A stretch of 64,000 bases of DNA from Gp7-AA6 sp036001245 (lineage in GTDB: Bacteria > Acidobacteriota > Thermoanaerobaculia > UBA5066 > Gp7-AA6). The translations under genes were made by a program, and so were the position numbers. Within the stretch, counting starts at the first letter, position 1; every line of letters starts with the position of its first letter. Shown here in pieces: positions 57,035 through 63,985 of this stretch. The DNA lies in contig DASYUL010000015.1 in NCBI GenBank assembly GCA_036001245.1, positions 22,579 through 86,578 of the forward strand, written 5' to 3'. The notes beneath the pieces were generated by a model, which saw nothing but the letters and a program-made list of their open reading frames with translations, was not told the DNA's origin and did no database searches.

Positions 57035-59470
57035 GTGCCCGAACGGCGCCGATTCTCCTGGGAGATTCGCGGCCCCGACATCCTGATCCCCGTCGGCGTC
57101 GCAGTCCTCTACGTCCTCGCCGCGAAGCTCGGTCTCGCTCTCGCCTTCCAGGCGCGCCAGGTCAGCGCGGTGTGGCCGCCGGCGGGTCTCGCGCTCGCCG
57201 CCGTCTTCTGGTTCGGCCCGCGCGCCGTGCCCGGAGTGATCCTCGGCGCTTTCTTCTCGAACGCGATGGCCGAGGAACCGCTCTGGGTCGCCGCGGGAAT
57301 CTCCGTCGGAAACACGCTCGAGGCGCTCCTTGGCGCCGGGATCTTGAAGCGCCTCGGCTTCGATGCGAAGCTCTCGCGCCCGCGTGATGCGCTCTCGCTG
57401 CTCGGAGCAGCCGCGGCGAGCACGCCCGTCGCCGCCACGATCGGCGTCGCGTGTCTCGTTCTCGGCCGCGTCCAGCCCGCGGAGAATCTTTCGTCGCTCT
57501 GGTCCGTGTGGTGCCTCGGGGACGCGCTCGGCGACCTCGTGCTCGCGCCTCTCTTTCTCGTGTGGATGACGAGGAGCGGACTCTCCCTCCGTCGAGGCGC
57601 ATACTTTGAAGGACCGCTGCTGCTCGCCGGACTCTTCGCGGCGAGCATGTTCGCGTTCGCCCAGAGACCCCCCGCGCCGGACTTCGAGTACCTCGTCTTT
57701 CCATTCCTCATCTGGGCTGCGCTTCGCTTCGGTCCGCCGGCGACGATCACCGTCACGGCCATGACCTACGCGGTCGCCGTATGGGCGACGCACGGCGGCC
57801 TCGGTCCGTTCGCCGGCGAAGGCTCCGAGGGCGGTCTCGTCCCGGTTCAACTGTTCATGGCGGTGGTCGCGATGACGGGGCTCGTTCTCGGAGCGATCGC
57901 CGCTCAGCGGCGCGACGCGCAGGAAACCGCGCTGATGAGCGAGCGCCGGCTGCTGCTCGCGCTCGGCGCCGCGCGCATGGGCGTCTGGGATTGGGAGATC
58001 GCGACGGGCTCGGTCGAGTGGTCGGGTGAGCTCGAGCCCCTGCACGGGCTCCAGCAGGGCGCCTTCGCGGGAACGTACCAGGCCTTCCGCGACCTCATTC
58101 ATCCGGACGACCGCGTCCGTGTCGAGACCGAGATCCTGAAGTCGGTCGAGACACGCGAGCTCTACGACTCCGAGTTCCGGATCATGGGAGCGGACGGTGT
58201 GGAGCGCTGGACGGGCGCCCGCGGACAGGTCGTCGAAGACCGTTCCGGCCGCCCGGCGCGCATGGTCGGCGTCGGAATCGACATTACCCGCCAGAAGCGG
58301 CTCCAGGAGGAGCTCCGCCGCCGCGCGGAGCAGATGGCGGAAACGGACCGGCGCAAGGACGAGTTCCTCGCGATGCTCGCCCACGAGCTTCGCAATCCCC
58401 TCGCGCCGATCCTGCACGCGACCGAGCTGCTCGGGCGCGGCGACCCGGCGCTGGCCGAACGCGCGCGGGACATCATCCGCCGTCAGTCCGAGCACCTGAC
58501 GAAGCTCGTCGACGATCTGCTCGACGTCTCACGAATCACGCGCGGCGCGGTCCGGCTCGACGTTCGCCGCATCACGCTCGGCGACGCGATCGCGCCGGCA
58601 ATCGAGACGTGGCGGCACGTGATCGGAGAACGCCGGCAGCACCTCTCGATCGAGCTCCCGGATCGCCCGCTGTGGATCGAGGCCGATCCCACGCGATTCG
58701 CTCAGGCCGTCTCGAATCTGTTGCACAACGCGGCGAATTTCACTCCGGCCGGCGGTCGAATCTCGATCGCCGCCGCCGAAGAGAACGGGGCGGTGGTGCT
58801 TCGCGTTCGCGACACCGGCGCGGGAATGACTCCCGAGGTCCTGCGGACCGTGTTCGATCTCTTCGTCCAGGGACCTCCGCCCGCCGGAGGGCTGTCGAGT
58901 GGTCTCGGTCTGGGGCTCACGCTCGTGCGCCGGCTGGTGGAACTGCACGGCGGCACCGTCGAGGCGAGGAGCGAGGGGCTCGGCCGCGGCGCCGAGTTCG
59001 TCCTCCGGCTGCCGTTCGCGGGCGCCGCGAAGCCCGCCGCCATTCCGGTCGATGTGTCGACCGAGCGCGGTCCGTCGGCAGCGGCGCCCGAGGGCGGCAG
59101 GCGCGTCCTCGTCGTGGACGACAACGAGGATGCGCGCGAGGCTCTGCGGTTCCTGCTCGAGGACGAAGGGCATCATGTGAGCACCGCGGGCGACGGACCG
59201 GACGCTCTCCGGGCGGCGGAGGACTTTCGCCCGGACGTCGTCCTCCTCGACATCGGGCTTCCCGGAATGGACGGATACGAAGTTGCCCGCAGGCTCCGGG
59301 CGCTGCCGGGCTCCCACGATGCTCTCATCGTCGCGGTGTCCGGCTACGGGCAGCCCGAGGACCGCGAGCGTTCTCGCGCCGCGGGATTCGACGACCACCT
59401 CCTGAAGCCCGTGCCACCCAACCGGCTGCTCGACCTCGTGAGGGAGTCGGCGTCAGGCAGCCGGGTCTGA
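57035..59470 (+). CDS. MASE1-PAS-HisKA-HATPase-REC hybrid histidine kinase
   Basis: 811 residues from GTG 57035; an ATG at 56987 would overlap the methyltransferase start and adds no domain. The first 290 residues are a MASE1 sensor with about eight membrane helices (AVWPPAGLALAAVFWFGPRA and GNTLEALLGAGIL are typical). A PAS domain follows (YDSEFRIMGADGV), then HisKA with MLAHELRNPLAPI, ATPase with NLLHNAANF, DTGAGMTPE and SGLGLGLTLVRRL, and a receiver (VLVVDDNEDA, phospho-Asp in VVLLDIGLPG). Senses a small ligand or membrane state. The final stop is followed by a Fn3 gene fragment. Confidence 0.92.
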   Translation: MPERRRFSWEIRGPDILIPVGVAVLYVLAAKLGLALAFQARQVSAVWPPAGLALAAVFWFGPRAVPGVILGAFFSNAMAEEPLWVAAGISVGNTLEALLGAGILKRLGFDAKLSRPRDALSLLGAAAASTPVAATIGVACLVLGRVQPAENLSSLWSVWCLGDALGDLVLAPLFLVWMTRSGLSLRRGAYFEGPLLLAGLFAASMFAFAQRPPAPDFEYLVFPFLIWAALRFGPPATITVTAMTYAVAVWATHGGLGPFAGEGSEGGLVPVQLFMAVVAMTGLVLGAIAAQRRDAQETALMSERRLLLALGAARMGVWDWEIATGSVEWSGELEPLHGLQQGAFAGTYQAFRDLIHPDDRVRVETEILKSVETRELYDSEFRIMGADGVERWTGARGQVVEDRSGRPARMVGVGIDITRQKRLQEELRRRAEQMAETDRRKDEFLAMLAHELRNPLAPILHATELLGRGDPALAERARDIIRRQSEHLTKLVDDLLDVSRITRGAVRLDVRRITLGDAIAPAIETWRHVIGERRQHLSIELPDRPLWIEADPTRFAQAVSNLLHNAANFTPAGGRISIAAAEENGAVVLRVRDTGAGMTPEVLRTVFDLFVQGPPPAGGLSSGLGLGLTLVRRLVELHGGTVEARSEGLGRGAEFVLRLPFAGAAKPAAIPVDVSTERGPSAAAPEGGRRVLVVDDNEDAREALRFLLEDEGHHVSTAGDGPDALRAAEDFRPDVVLLDIGLPGMDGYEVARRLRALPGSHDALIVAVSGYGQPEDRERSRAAGFDDHLLKPVPPNRLLDLVRESASGSRV

Positions 59471-59565
59471 ACGGAAGTATCGCGAGGTCCGCGGCCTACC
59501 GCGTTCAGGCTTTCAACGCGACGGCGGGAAGGCTGTCGTCCGACTCGAACGCGGTCCAGGTCTAG
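59471..59565 (+). pseudogene. Fibronectin type III domain remnant
   Basis: About 30 codons after the kinase stop read, in another frame, SAAYRVQAFNATAGRLSSDS then NAVQV and a stop. This is the last strand pair of a Fn3 domain (YRVxAFNxxGxSxxSN). The rest of the gene is absent; it is probably the tail of a surface protein deleted on the left. Confidence 0.6.
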
Positions 59566-59625
59566 GTGCGCTGAGGGGGGCTGCAGACCGACGGTGACCT
59601 AAAATGAGGAAGGAGGGAAGCCAAA

Positions 59626-59709
59626 ATGTCGACGACGACTCTGCTCATCGTCATTCTTCTCATCCTTCTCCTCTTCGGTGGATTCGGCTATCGCCGCTGG
59701 CGCCGGTAG
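59626..59709 (+). CDS. 27-residue single-helix membrane peptide (DUF3309-like)
   Basis: A tiny gene missed by length filters: MSTTTLLIVILLILLLFGGF then GYRRWRR. One membrane helix with a basic C-terminus, the pattern of DUF3309 and related very short proteins. AGGAGG eight to nine bases before the ATG makes it convincing. Function unknown. It stands alone between the Fn3 remnant and the CPBP remnant. Confidence 0.75.
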   Translation: MSTTTLLIVILLILLLFGGFGYRRWRR

Positions 59710-60016
59710 ATCGCAAGCGGCCGCTTCGTTCCTGGCGCGGATCCGGAACTGAAGACGAGCCGACGGCGAAGCCGAGCACGTGCGCCGTCGCGTGCGCGAC
59801 CATGGCCGCCTCGAGCCCGTAACGGCCGAAGAGATACCCCGCGACGATTCCGAAGACGGCGTTCGCAGCGACGATCCACAGGACGACGGCGGGCGTCAGG
59901 CTGCCGCAGCATCGTCGCGACCGGCAGGTGGCCCAGGCCGAAGACGACCGCCGATGACGAGAAAGGAGAGTGCGGCGAAGCCTTCGACGCCTCGAAACGG
60001 ATCACGGCCCGCTCGG
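59660..60016 (-). pseudogene. CPBP (Abi) membrane protease remnant
   Basis: Pieces of a CPBP-family protein appear in three frames in order: FRGVEGFAALSFLVIGG, then AVVFGLGHLPVATML (the FGLxH motif), then VLWIVAANAVFGIVAGYLFG with RYGLEAAMVAHATAHVLG (the N and AH motifs). At least two frameshifts separate them and the N-terminal half is missing. It directly follows the GNAT stop, so it once followed that gene in the same direction. Overlaps the 27-residue gene on the other strand. Confidence 0.75.
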
Positions 60017-60490
60017 TTATATCGCAGGGAGTCTCATGACCAGCTCTTCCACCTCGCCGCCCGCGTACGAGACCTTCTCCTCCCTGTAGATCGTGAAGCC
60101 GCATTTTTCCAGCACTCGGATCGAGGCGACGTTGTGCTTGGCGACGTGCGCATACAGTGGGCGCGCCGAGATCTGGCCGAGAAATTCCGACAGCGCCCGC
60201 GTCGCAATGCCCTTGCCCCAGTAATTCTTTCCGATCCAGTAGCCGACGAGCGGGTCACCCGACTGTTCGAAGCTCACGATGTTTCCCGCCACGTGGCCGT
60301 CGAAGAGGATGGTCTTCTTCGTCACGGAATCGTCGGCGAGAACCTTTTCCCAGTGTGCCGCGAAGGCCTTCCGGTCCCTTGCCGGGAAGGCGGCCATGTC
60401 GTTCGCGTCCGGGTCCAGCTGCTGCTCGAAGAAGATCGGGAGATCATCCGCCATCACGTCCCGCAGTCGGACGTCACCGGTCGTTTTCAA
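60017..60490 (-). CDS. GNAT acetyltransferase
   Basis: 157 residues of the RimJ/RimL-like small GNAT kind. LRDVMADDLPIFFEQQLDPD at the start, acetyl-CoA site VGYWIGKNYWGKGIATRAL (the R/Q-x-x-G-x-G/A region), and ASIRVLEKCGFTIYRE near the end. Probably acylates a small molecule or protein N-terminus. Start TTG 60490 overlaps the DUF3224 stop (TTGA); an ATG inside (MADDLP) would lose the first strand. Confidence 0.9.
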   Translation of the reverse strand: MKTTGDVRLRDVMADDLPIFFEQQLDPDANDMAAFPARDRKAFAAHWEKVLADDSVTKKTILFDGHVAGNIVSFEQSGDPLVGYWIGKNYWGKGIATRALSEFLGQISARPLYAHVAKHNVASIRVLEKCGFTIYREEKVSYAGGEVEELVMRLPAI

Positions 60491-60891
60491 GGCGCTTCCG
60501 CGAGCGTGTAGTCGAGCTCGTACGAGTGCTTGCCGTCGGCGATGATGATCGCCATCTTGCCGCCAAGTCCCGTCAGCTCACCCGTGCCGGAGTCCGACAC
60601 CACGGTGATCGCGAGCTGCGGCGCCCCCCGAGTCATCGTGCCGCTGTGCTGCAGAACGAAAGTCCCGCTGCGTCCGTGCAACGTTCCGGTGACGCGCTCC
60701 ATTGCGACGTAACCGGCCGAGCCCGGGACGTCCGTGCCGGCGGTCAACATCTGGCCCCGGCTGGTCGCTTCGAGATCGCCGTGGAACTGCTTGTCGATCG
60801 ACATCCTTCCGAGGGTCGCGCTCTCGGGCTCGCCCCCGGGCGCCTGAGGAGTCAGCTTGACCTCGAACGGTCCGCTTGCACGAGTCGTCAC
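60487..60891 (-). CDS. DUF3224 protein
   Basis: 134 residues, beta-rich: RASGPFEVKLTPQA at the start, LGRMSIDKQFHGDLEATSRG, SAGYVAMERVTGTLHGRSG then TFVLQHSGTMTRG, and SGTGELTGLGGKMAI near the end. That order is diagnostic of DUF3224, a small beta-barrel family (allene-oxide-cyclase-like) of unknown role in bacteria. GTG 60891 is chosen with a GGGGG upstream; the longer frame is shadow. Coupled to the GNAT gene. Confidence 0.88.
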   Translation of the reverse strand: MTTRASGPFEVKLTPQAPGGEPESATLGRMSIDKQFHGDLEATSRGQMLTAGTDVPGSAGYVAMERVTGTLHGRSGTFVLQHSGTMTRGAPQLAITVVSDSGTGELTGLGGKMAIIIADGKHSYELDYTLAEAP

Positions 60892-61111
60892 AACCGCCCC
60901 CTTCGCAACCGCGCGTGGAACCGGTGATTGCGCCGGAGCATATGCCGACGTCCCGCTCCGGGTGCCGGCGTCTCGACCGTCGAGGCGGACCGCGATTATC
61001 CGGCTCGAAGAGGATCCTCGAGAGGCACACCGCTCCGACGAGTGGATAGGTTCGCCAGGCTGCCGCAGGGTGAGATCGCGCCGCTGAGCGAGTCGGGAGC
61101 GCTCTGGCGGC

Positions 61112-61418
61112 TCAGGTCGCATCACGAGAATCCAGGAAGACCGTCCACTCGATGACGTCCGACGGCACGAGGATTCCTTCCCGGTTCCAGGGATCGTCCC
61201 GAAATAACGCTGAAGCCTCGTCCGCATCGTCAGCGTCAACGACGAGAAGAACTCGGGTGTCATCCGCGTAGGGACCACCCATGACCACGCGCCCCGCGTC
61301 GAACAGGCGATCCATGAAGATTGCGTGTTCATCCCAGAGAGGCTGCTGGCGGCTCGATCGGCCCGGAACCCACGCGGGTCCCGGGGTCGCGAAACACGAG
61401 AAAGAGCGTCTTGCTCAC
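61112..61418 (-). pseudogene. YCII-domain gene with a frameshift
   Basis: GTG 61418 opens SKTLFLVFRDPGTRVG, ending in a stop at PPAASLG (61329). One frame over, the sequence reads LWDEHAIFMDRLFDAGRVVM, then GGPYADDTRVLLVVDADDAD and WNREGILV, a normal YCII (stress-response dehydrogenase-like) domain with its Asp-His motif. Placing one extra base in the CTCTCTGGG stretch near 61330 would join them. So the gene has a single-base deletion or the assembly has an error there. Confidence 0.72.
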
Positions 61419-61485
61419 GTCACCCGCGGAATAGCGAGCTTCAGCACGTGGCGGCCTCATCCAGAACGTCGCTGTAGCCGGGGAT

Positions 61486-61872
61486 TCATTCCTCCAGCGA
61501 GTACCCGCAGTTACCACATCGGTACAACTTGTTCGCATTTGAAGCGCCGCACCTCGGGCATGTCCAATGCTCCGTTGAAGAAGCGGAAGCCACACCGCGG
61601 AAGCCCGATGTCTTTTTGCCGCAAGAGGGGCACCTTACAGCCTCCGGTTGAAGGGGCTCTCCACAGGATGAGCACTTCTTCAGCGCGACGGGCTCTGGAG
61701 GAGCGGCGTCGAATTTGCCCTGTTGCGGAGTTGCGGCAAAGGCGAGAATGAGGCCAAACGGGCCGAGCAGCACGCCCAGGGCGAACCAGGCGCAGCCGCT
61801 TCTCCCTTTCTTCTTCGCGACCACGGCACTGACGACTCCGAAGAGCAGCCAGGAGAGAATTCCTATCTCCAT
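61486..61872 (-). CDS. Cassette gene 1: membrane protein with two zinc ribbons
   Basis: 128 residues. Two membrane helices (ILSWLLFGVVSAVVAKKKGR and WFALGVLLGPFGLILAFAA) are followed by two zinc ribbons (CSSCGEPLQPEAVRCPSCG and CPRCGASNANKLYRCGNCG). The KKGRSGCAWFALGVLLGPFG region is a common superinfection-exclusion-type N-terminus in small integral proteins, function unknown. ATG 61872 lies 24 bases after the end of attC site A, as expected for a gene cassette. Last cassette visible on the left; no attC follows its stop. Confidence 0.85.
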   Translation of the reverse strand: MEIGILSWLLFGVVSAVVAKKKGRSGCAWFALGVLLGPFGLILAFAATPQQGKFDAAPPEPVALKKCSSCGEPLQPEAVRCPSCGKKTSGFRGVASASSTEHWTCPRCGASNANKLYRCGNCGYSLEE

Positions 61873-61895
61873 GGGCGCAGCGCTCCGACTCCAGT

Positions 61896-61989
61896 GCCTG
61901 ACGGTCGGGTCTTCAGCGGCGGGTCCGGCGGGCGCAGCGACCGGGCCGGACGCCGAGGGCGGCGAGTCCGCTGCGACGCCATGTCAGGC
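61896..61989 (-). repeat. attC-like site A
   Basis: 94 bases between cassette genes 1 and 2. Ends are GCCTGAC and GTCAGGC, perfect complements (an A-to-G variant of the RYYYAAC/GTTRRRY core). Inside, CAGCGGCG and TCCGCTG arms face each other. The stop of cassette gene 2 is inside the outer arm, a cassette hallmark. Confidence 0.8.
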
Positions 61990-62307
61990 ATCCCCGTCCG
62001 GGCGAGACGAGCCGCAATGCCAACACGCCTCGAACTGACCCTCGATCTCCTCGCCGCACTGCGAGCATTTCCACGACGCATACGTCTCGGTACCGGGCTC
62101 GAGCGCCCCGTTGATCAGCCTCATTGCCCGCTCCAGGTCCTCATCGTTCACGATCCAGAGCTGAGACCAGCATTCGGTCACCGGAAGGTCACCCGTCGCG
62201 GCGGCCAGAAAGGGTGTCCGCACCTCGCTCTCGATCCCCTCTCTCAAGAGAAGGTTACGGAGATTGCCCACGGTCAGGGCATTCTGCGCACTGTAAACCT
62301 TCGTCAC
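61984..62307 (-). CDS. Cassette gene 2: DUF2007 domain plus zinc ribbon
   Basis: 107 residues. The start MTKVYSAQNALTVGNLRNLL and IESEVRTPFLAAATGDLPVT then ECWSQLWIVNDEDLERAM are the DUF2007 (putative signal-transducing) domain, and a zinc ribbon follows (CSQCGEEIEGQFEACWHCG). DUF2007 is short and of unknown function, sometimes beside two-component genes. Starts at GTG 62307. Ends inside site A. Confidence 0.88.
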   Translation of the reverse strand: MTKVYSAQNALTVGNLRNLLLREGIESEVRTPFLAAATGDLPVTECWSQLWIVNDEDLERAMRLINGALEPGTETYASWKCSQCGEEIEGQFEACWHCGSSRPDGDA

Positions 62308-62325
62308 GCGCTCACCCCCGCGACC

Positions 62326-62367
62326 GACCGCTGGAAATCACCGGTCCCCTGCAACGCCACGTTAGGC
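62326..62367 (-). repeat. attC-like site B (degraded)
   Basis: Only one good outer arm remains (GTTAGGC at 62361-62367; GCCTAAC on the minus strand at the GNAT stop) with the inner CTGCAACGCC that the other sites also have. The other half is not recognisable, so the site is shortened or diverged. Confidence 0.6.
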
Positions 62368-62855
62368 ACCGTCCCGTCTGAGAGCCTTGCGCATTGGATA
62401 GGTGGTCATCGCCCTGAAGGTCTGGGGTTGCCCGGCTGGTGCGAATCCGCATCGCTCGTAGAAAGGGAGTGCGGTGCGCGAACTAAGGAGTGTGACCTCT
62501 TCAAGTCCACGCTGCACCGCTTCCGCCTCCAGGCTGTCCAGAAGCATCTTGCCGATGCCACGGTGCACCATTTCGGGATCAACGTAGATTGCGGTCACCT
62601 TCCCGCCGGGCCCGAGTGATCCGACGCCGGTAACGCTGTCGGCTCCGTCGACAGCGACCAGCCATAAGTTCTCAGCATGCGATAGCGCGTCGCGAAGATG
62701 TTCAGGCGTCTTGTCCGCACACCACGCCGCGATCAACACGGGATCTCCCCGTGATCCATGGCGCACAGCTCCGAAATGGACCTGGTCCAGACATTGGAAA
62801 TCGCCCCCGCGTCGGCCAGCCGCGCCGGCCGGATCCGAAACCGGTCAGCCAGCAC
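62362..62855 (-). pseudogene. Cassette gene 3: GNAT acetyltransferase split by a frameshift
   Basis: The N-terminal part is read from GTG 62855: LADRFRIRPARLADAGAISN then VWTRSISELCAMDHG, stopping at PC about 62730. In another frame the chain continues DPVLIAAWCADKTPEHL, LVAVDGADSVTGVGS, VTAIYVDPEMVHRGIGKMLL (acetyl-CoA site) and LPFYERCGFAPAG to the stop at 62362. One missing base near GGGGAGATCCC would join them. GTG 62766 opens the C-terminal part alone, so a shortened protein is possible. The real start lies 17 bases after the end of site C, as in a cassette. Confidence 0.78.
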
Positions 62856-62871
62856 AGCGATCACTTAAGCT

Positions 62872-62968
62872 ACCTAACGGTCGGGCGTTCAGCGGCGAGC
62901 CGAGCGGCCGAAGCGAGCAGCCCGAGCGAACGCGAGGGCGGCGAGTCCGCTGCAACGCCTTATTAGAC
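62872..62968 (-). repeat. attC-like site C
   Basis: 97 bases. Plus-strand ends are ACCTAAC (62872-62878) and ATTAGAC (62962-62968). Inner arms TTCAGCGG and CCGCTGCAA pair except for an extra base, the unpaired base that directs integron recombination. The stop of cassette gene 4 is inside the outer arm. Confidence 0.88.
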
Positions 62969-63151
62969 GCCAGCGCGCCTTGACCGGCGCAGAACACCAA
63001 AACCCATGGCTGCCAGAAAAAGCGCCGCCGCGAGCAAAGCTGCCTTGATTTCGCCACTCCGAGTGTAGGTCACCACGGCGGCCCCAAAAGCGAGCGCCGC
63101 GGCGGCCAACCAGAGGAAAGCCGCCATCCGAATCCGGGCTGCTTTATCCAA
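62963..63151 (-). CDS. Cassette gene 4: 62-residue two-helix membrane protein
   Basis: MDKAARIRMAAFLWLAAAAL then AFGAAVVTY, a short SGEIK turn, and ALLAAALFLAAMGFGVLRRS. Two membrane helices joined by a short charged loop, basic C-terminus. No known family. Starts at TTG 63151, about 23 bases from site D. Ends within site C. Confidence 0.7.
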   Translation of the reverse strand: MDKAARIRMAAFLWLAAAALAFGAAVVTYTRSGEIKAALLAAALFLAAMGFGVLRRSRRAGV

Positions 63152-63173
63152 GTCGCACGTCCACCCAGTTGGC

Positions 63174-63249
63174 GTCTAACGGGCTGCGCATCACCGGCGA
63201 TCGACCAAGCGAAGCGCGGGAGCGAGCCCGGTGCATGCGCGGGTTGGGC
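63174..63249 (-). repeat. attC-like site D
   Basis: 76 bases with full cores GTCTAAC (63174-63180) and GTTGGGC (63243-63249). Inner arms GCGCATCACCGG and CCGGTGCATGCGC pair with one extra G. This is the best-formed site: core, arms, unpaired base and size all fit a classical attC. Confidence 0.9.
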
Positions 63250-63257
63250 GGCGCCGA

Positions 63258-63800
63258 CTAGGAACGGGGCGTCTCATGGTCGGTGAGCACCGGCAAAAAG
63301 GGCTCCCAGGGGCCCACCTCGTGGCGGAGTTGCTTGGCCATAACTCGAGCGACCTGAGCGAGGTGCCCGAAGTCATGCACTACCCAGGCTGCCAAGAGCT
63401 GTCGGAGTGTTACGCGTCCCAGGCTGGGATGGATGCCGGGCAGCTCGAGGGCGGCGGGAGTCAGGTCCCAAGAGCGGATCAGCACGAGATTGTCCCCGCG
63501 GAGTTGAGCGAATTCCTCGAGCAAGGAGCGGAGCGTACGACCGACGTTGCGAGCGCGATGCCGGAAGCGGTCGTAGGGCTCGAAGAGGGGGTTCGGGCCC
63601 TGGGCCAGGATGATGCGGGCCCGAGGGACCCAATCAGTCTCCTCGCCGTCAATCAGGTGACCGACGACATCGAAGGGACTGAAGGTGTCGGGGCCTTCCA
63701 CTCCCCGGGTCCAGGGAGCCGGAAGGCCGTCCAAGAGGGCGTGCAACGCACTTGGCGTTCTCGCGAGGGCCTGGGTGGAAAGCTCGAGATCAAAGTTCAT
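63258..63800 (-). CDS. Cassette gene 5: DinB-family metal-binding protein
   Basis: 180 residues of the DinB_2 / maleylpyruvate-isomerase-like fold: FDVVGHLIDGEETDW with the first His, then GHLAQ in VHDFGHLAQVARVM with the other two. It likely binds zinc or nickel and could transfer a thiol, as relatives such as BstA do. ATG 63800 lies about 20 bases inside from site E, and its stop is just before site D. The stretch upstream of the gene is the cassette boundary. Confidence 0.88.
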   Translation of the reverse strand: MNFDLELSTQALARTPSALHALLDGLPAPWTRGVEGPDTFSPFDVVGHLIDGEETDWVPRARIILAQGPNPLFEPYDRFRHRARNVGRTLRSLLEEFAQLRGDNLVLIRSWDLTPAALELPGIHPSLGRVTLRQLLAAWVVHDFGHLAQVARVMAKQLRHEVGPWEPFLPVLTDHETPRS

Positions 63801-63820
63801 GTCTAGAAATTCTTACGTCC

Positions 63821-63905
63821 GCCCAACGCTCGGGCGTCCAGCGGCGAGCGAAGCGAGTAGCCCGAGCGATAGCGAGGGCGGCGAGTCCGCTGCAAGGATG
63901 AGATG
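63821..63905 (-). repeat. attC-like site E (right boundary)
   Basis: GCCCAAC (63821-63827) is a full core on the left; inside are CCAGCGG and CCGCTGCAAGG arms with the extra base. The right core is not RYYYAAC/GTTRRRY-like (reads GGATGAGAT), so the site is truncated or joined to other DNA. Confidence 0.7.
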
Positions 63906-63985
63906 GACTCCTCCCGTGACGTGAGCGGCATCATGGTGCCAATGTCGTACGGAGTCATTTGCACAACTACCGAAAGGAGGAGTCC
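63905..63985. repeat. Ten-base perfect inverted repeat at the array edge
   Basis: GGACTCCTCC (63905-63914) and GGAGGAGTCC (63976-63985) are exact complements 61 bases apart. The right arm contains the Shine-Dalgarno AAAGGAGG of the divergent start at 63986, so folding could hide it. Confidence 0.75.

Noticed and set aside
61896..63905. CRISPR array
   Set aside because: The repeats are about 75-100 bases, contain inverted arms and are separated by genes of different lengths, so they are attC-like and not CRISPR repeats.
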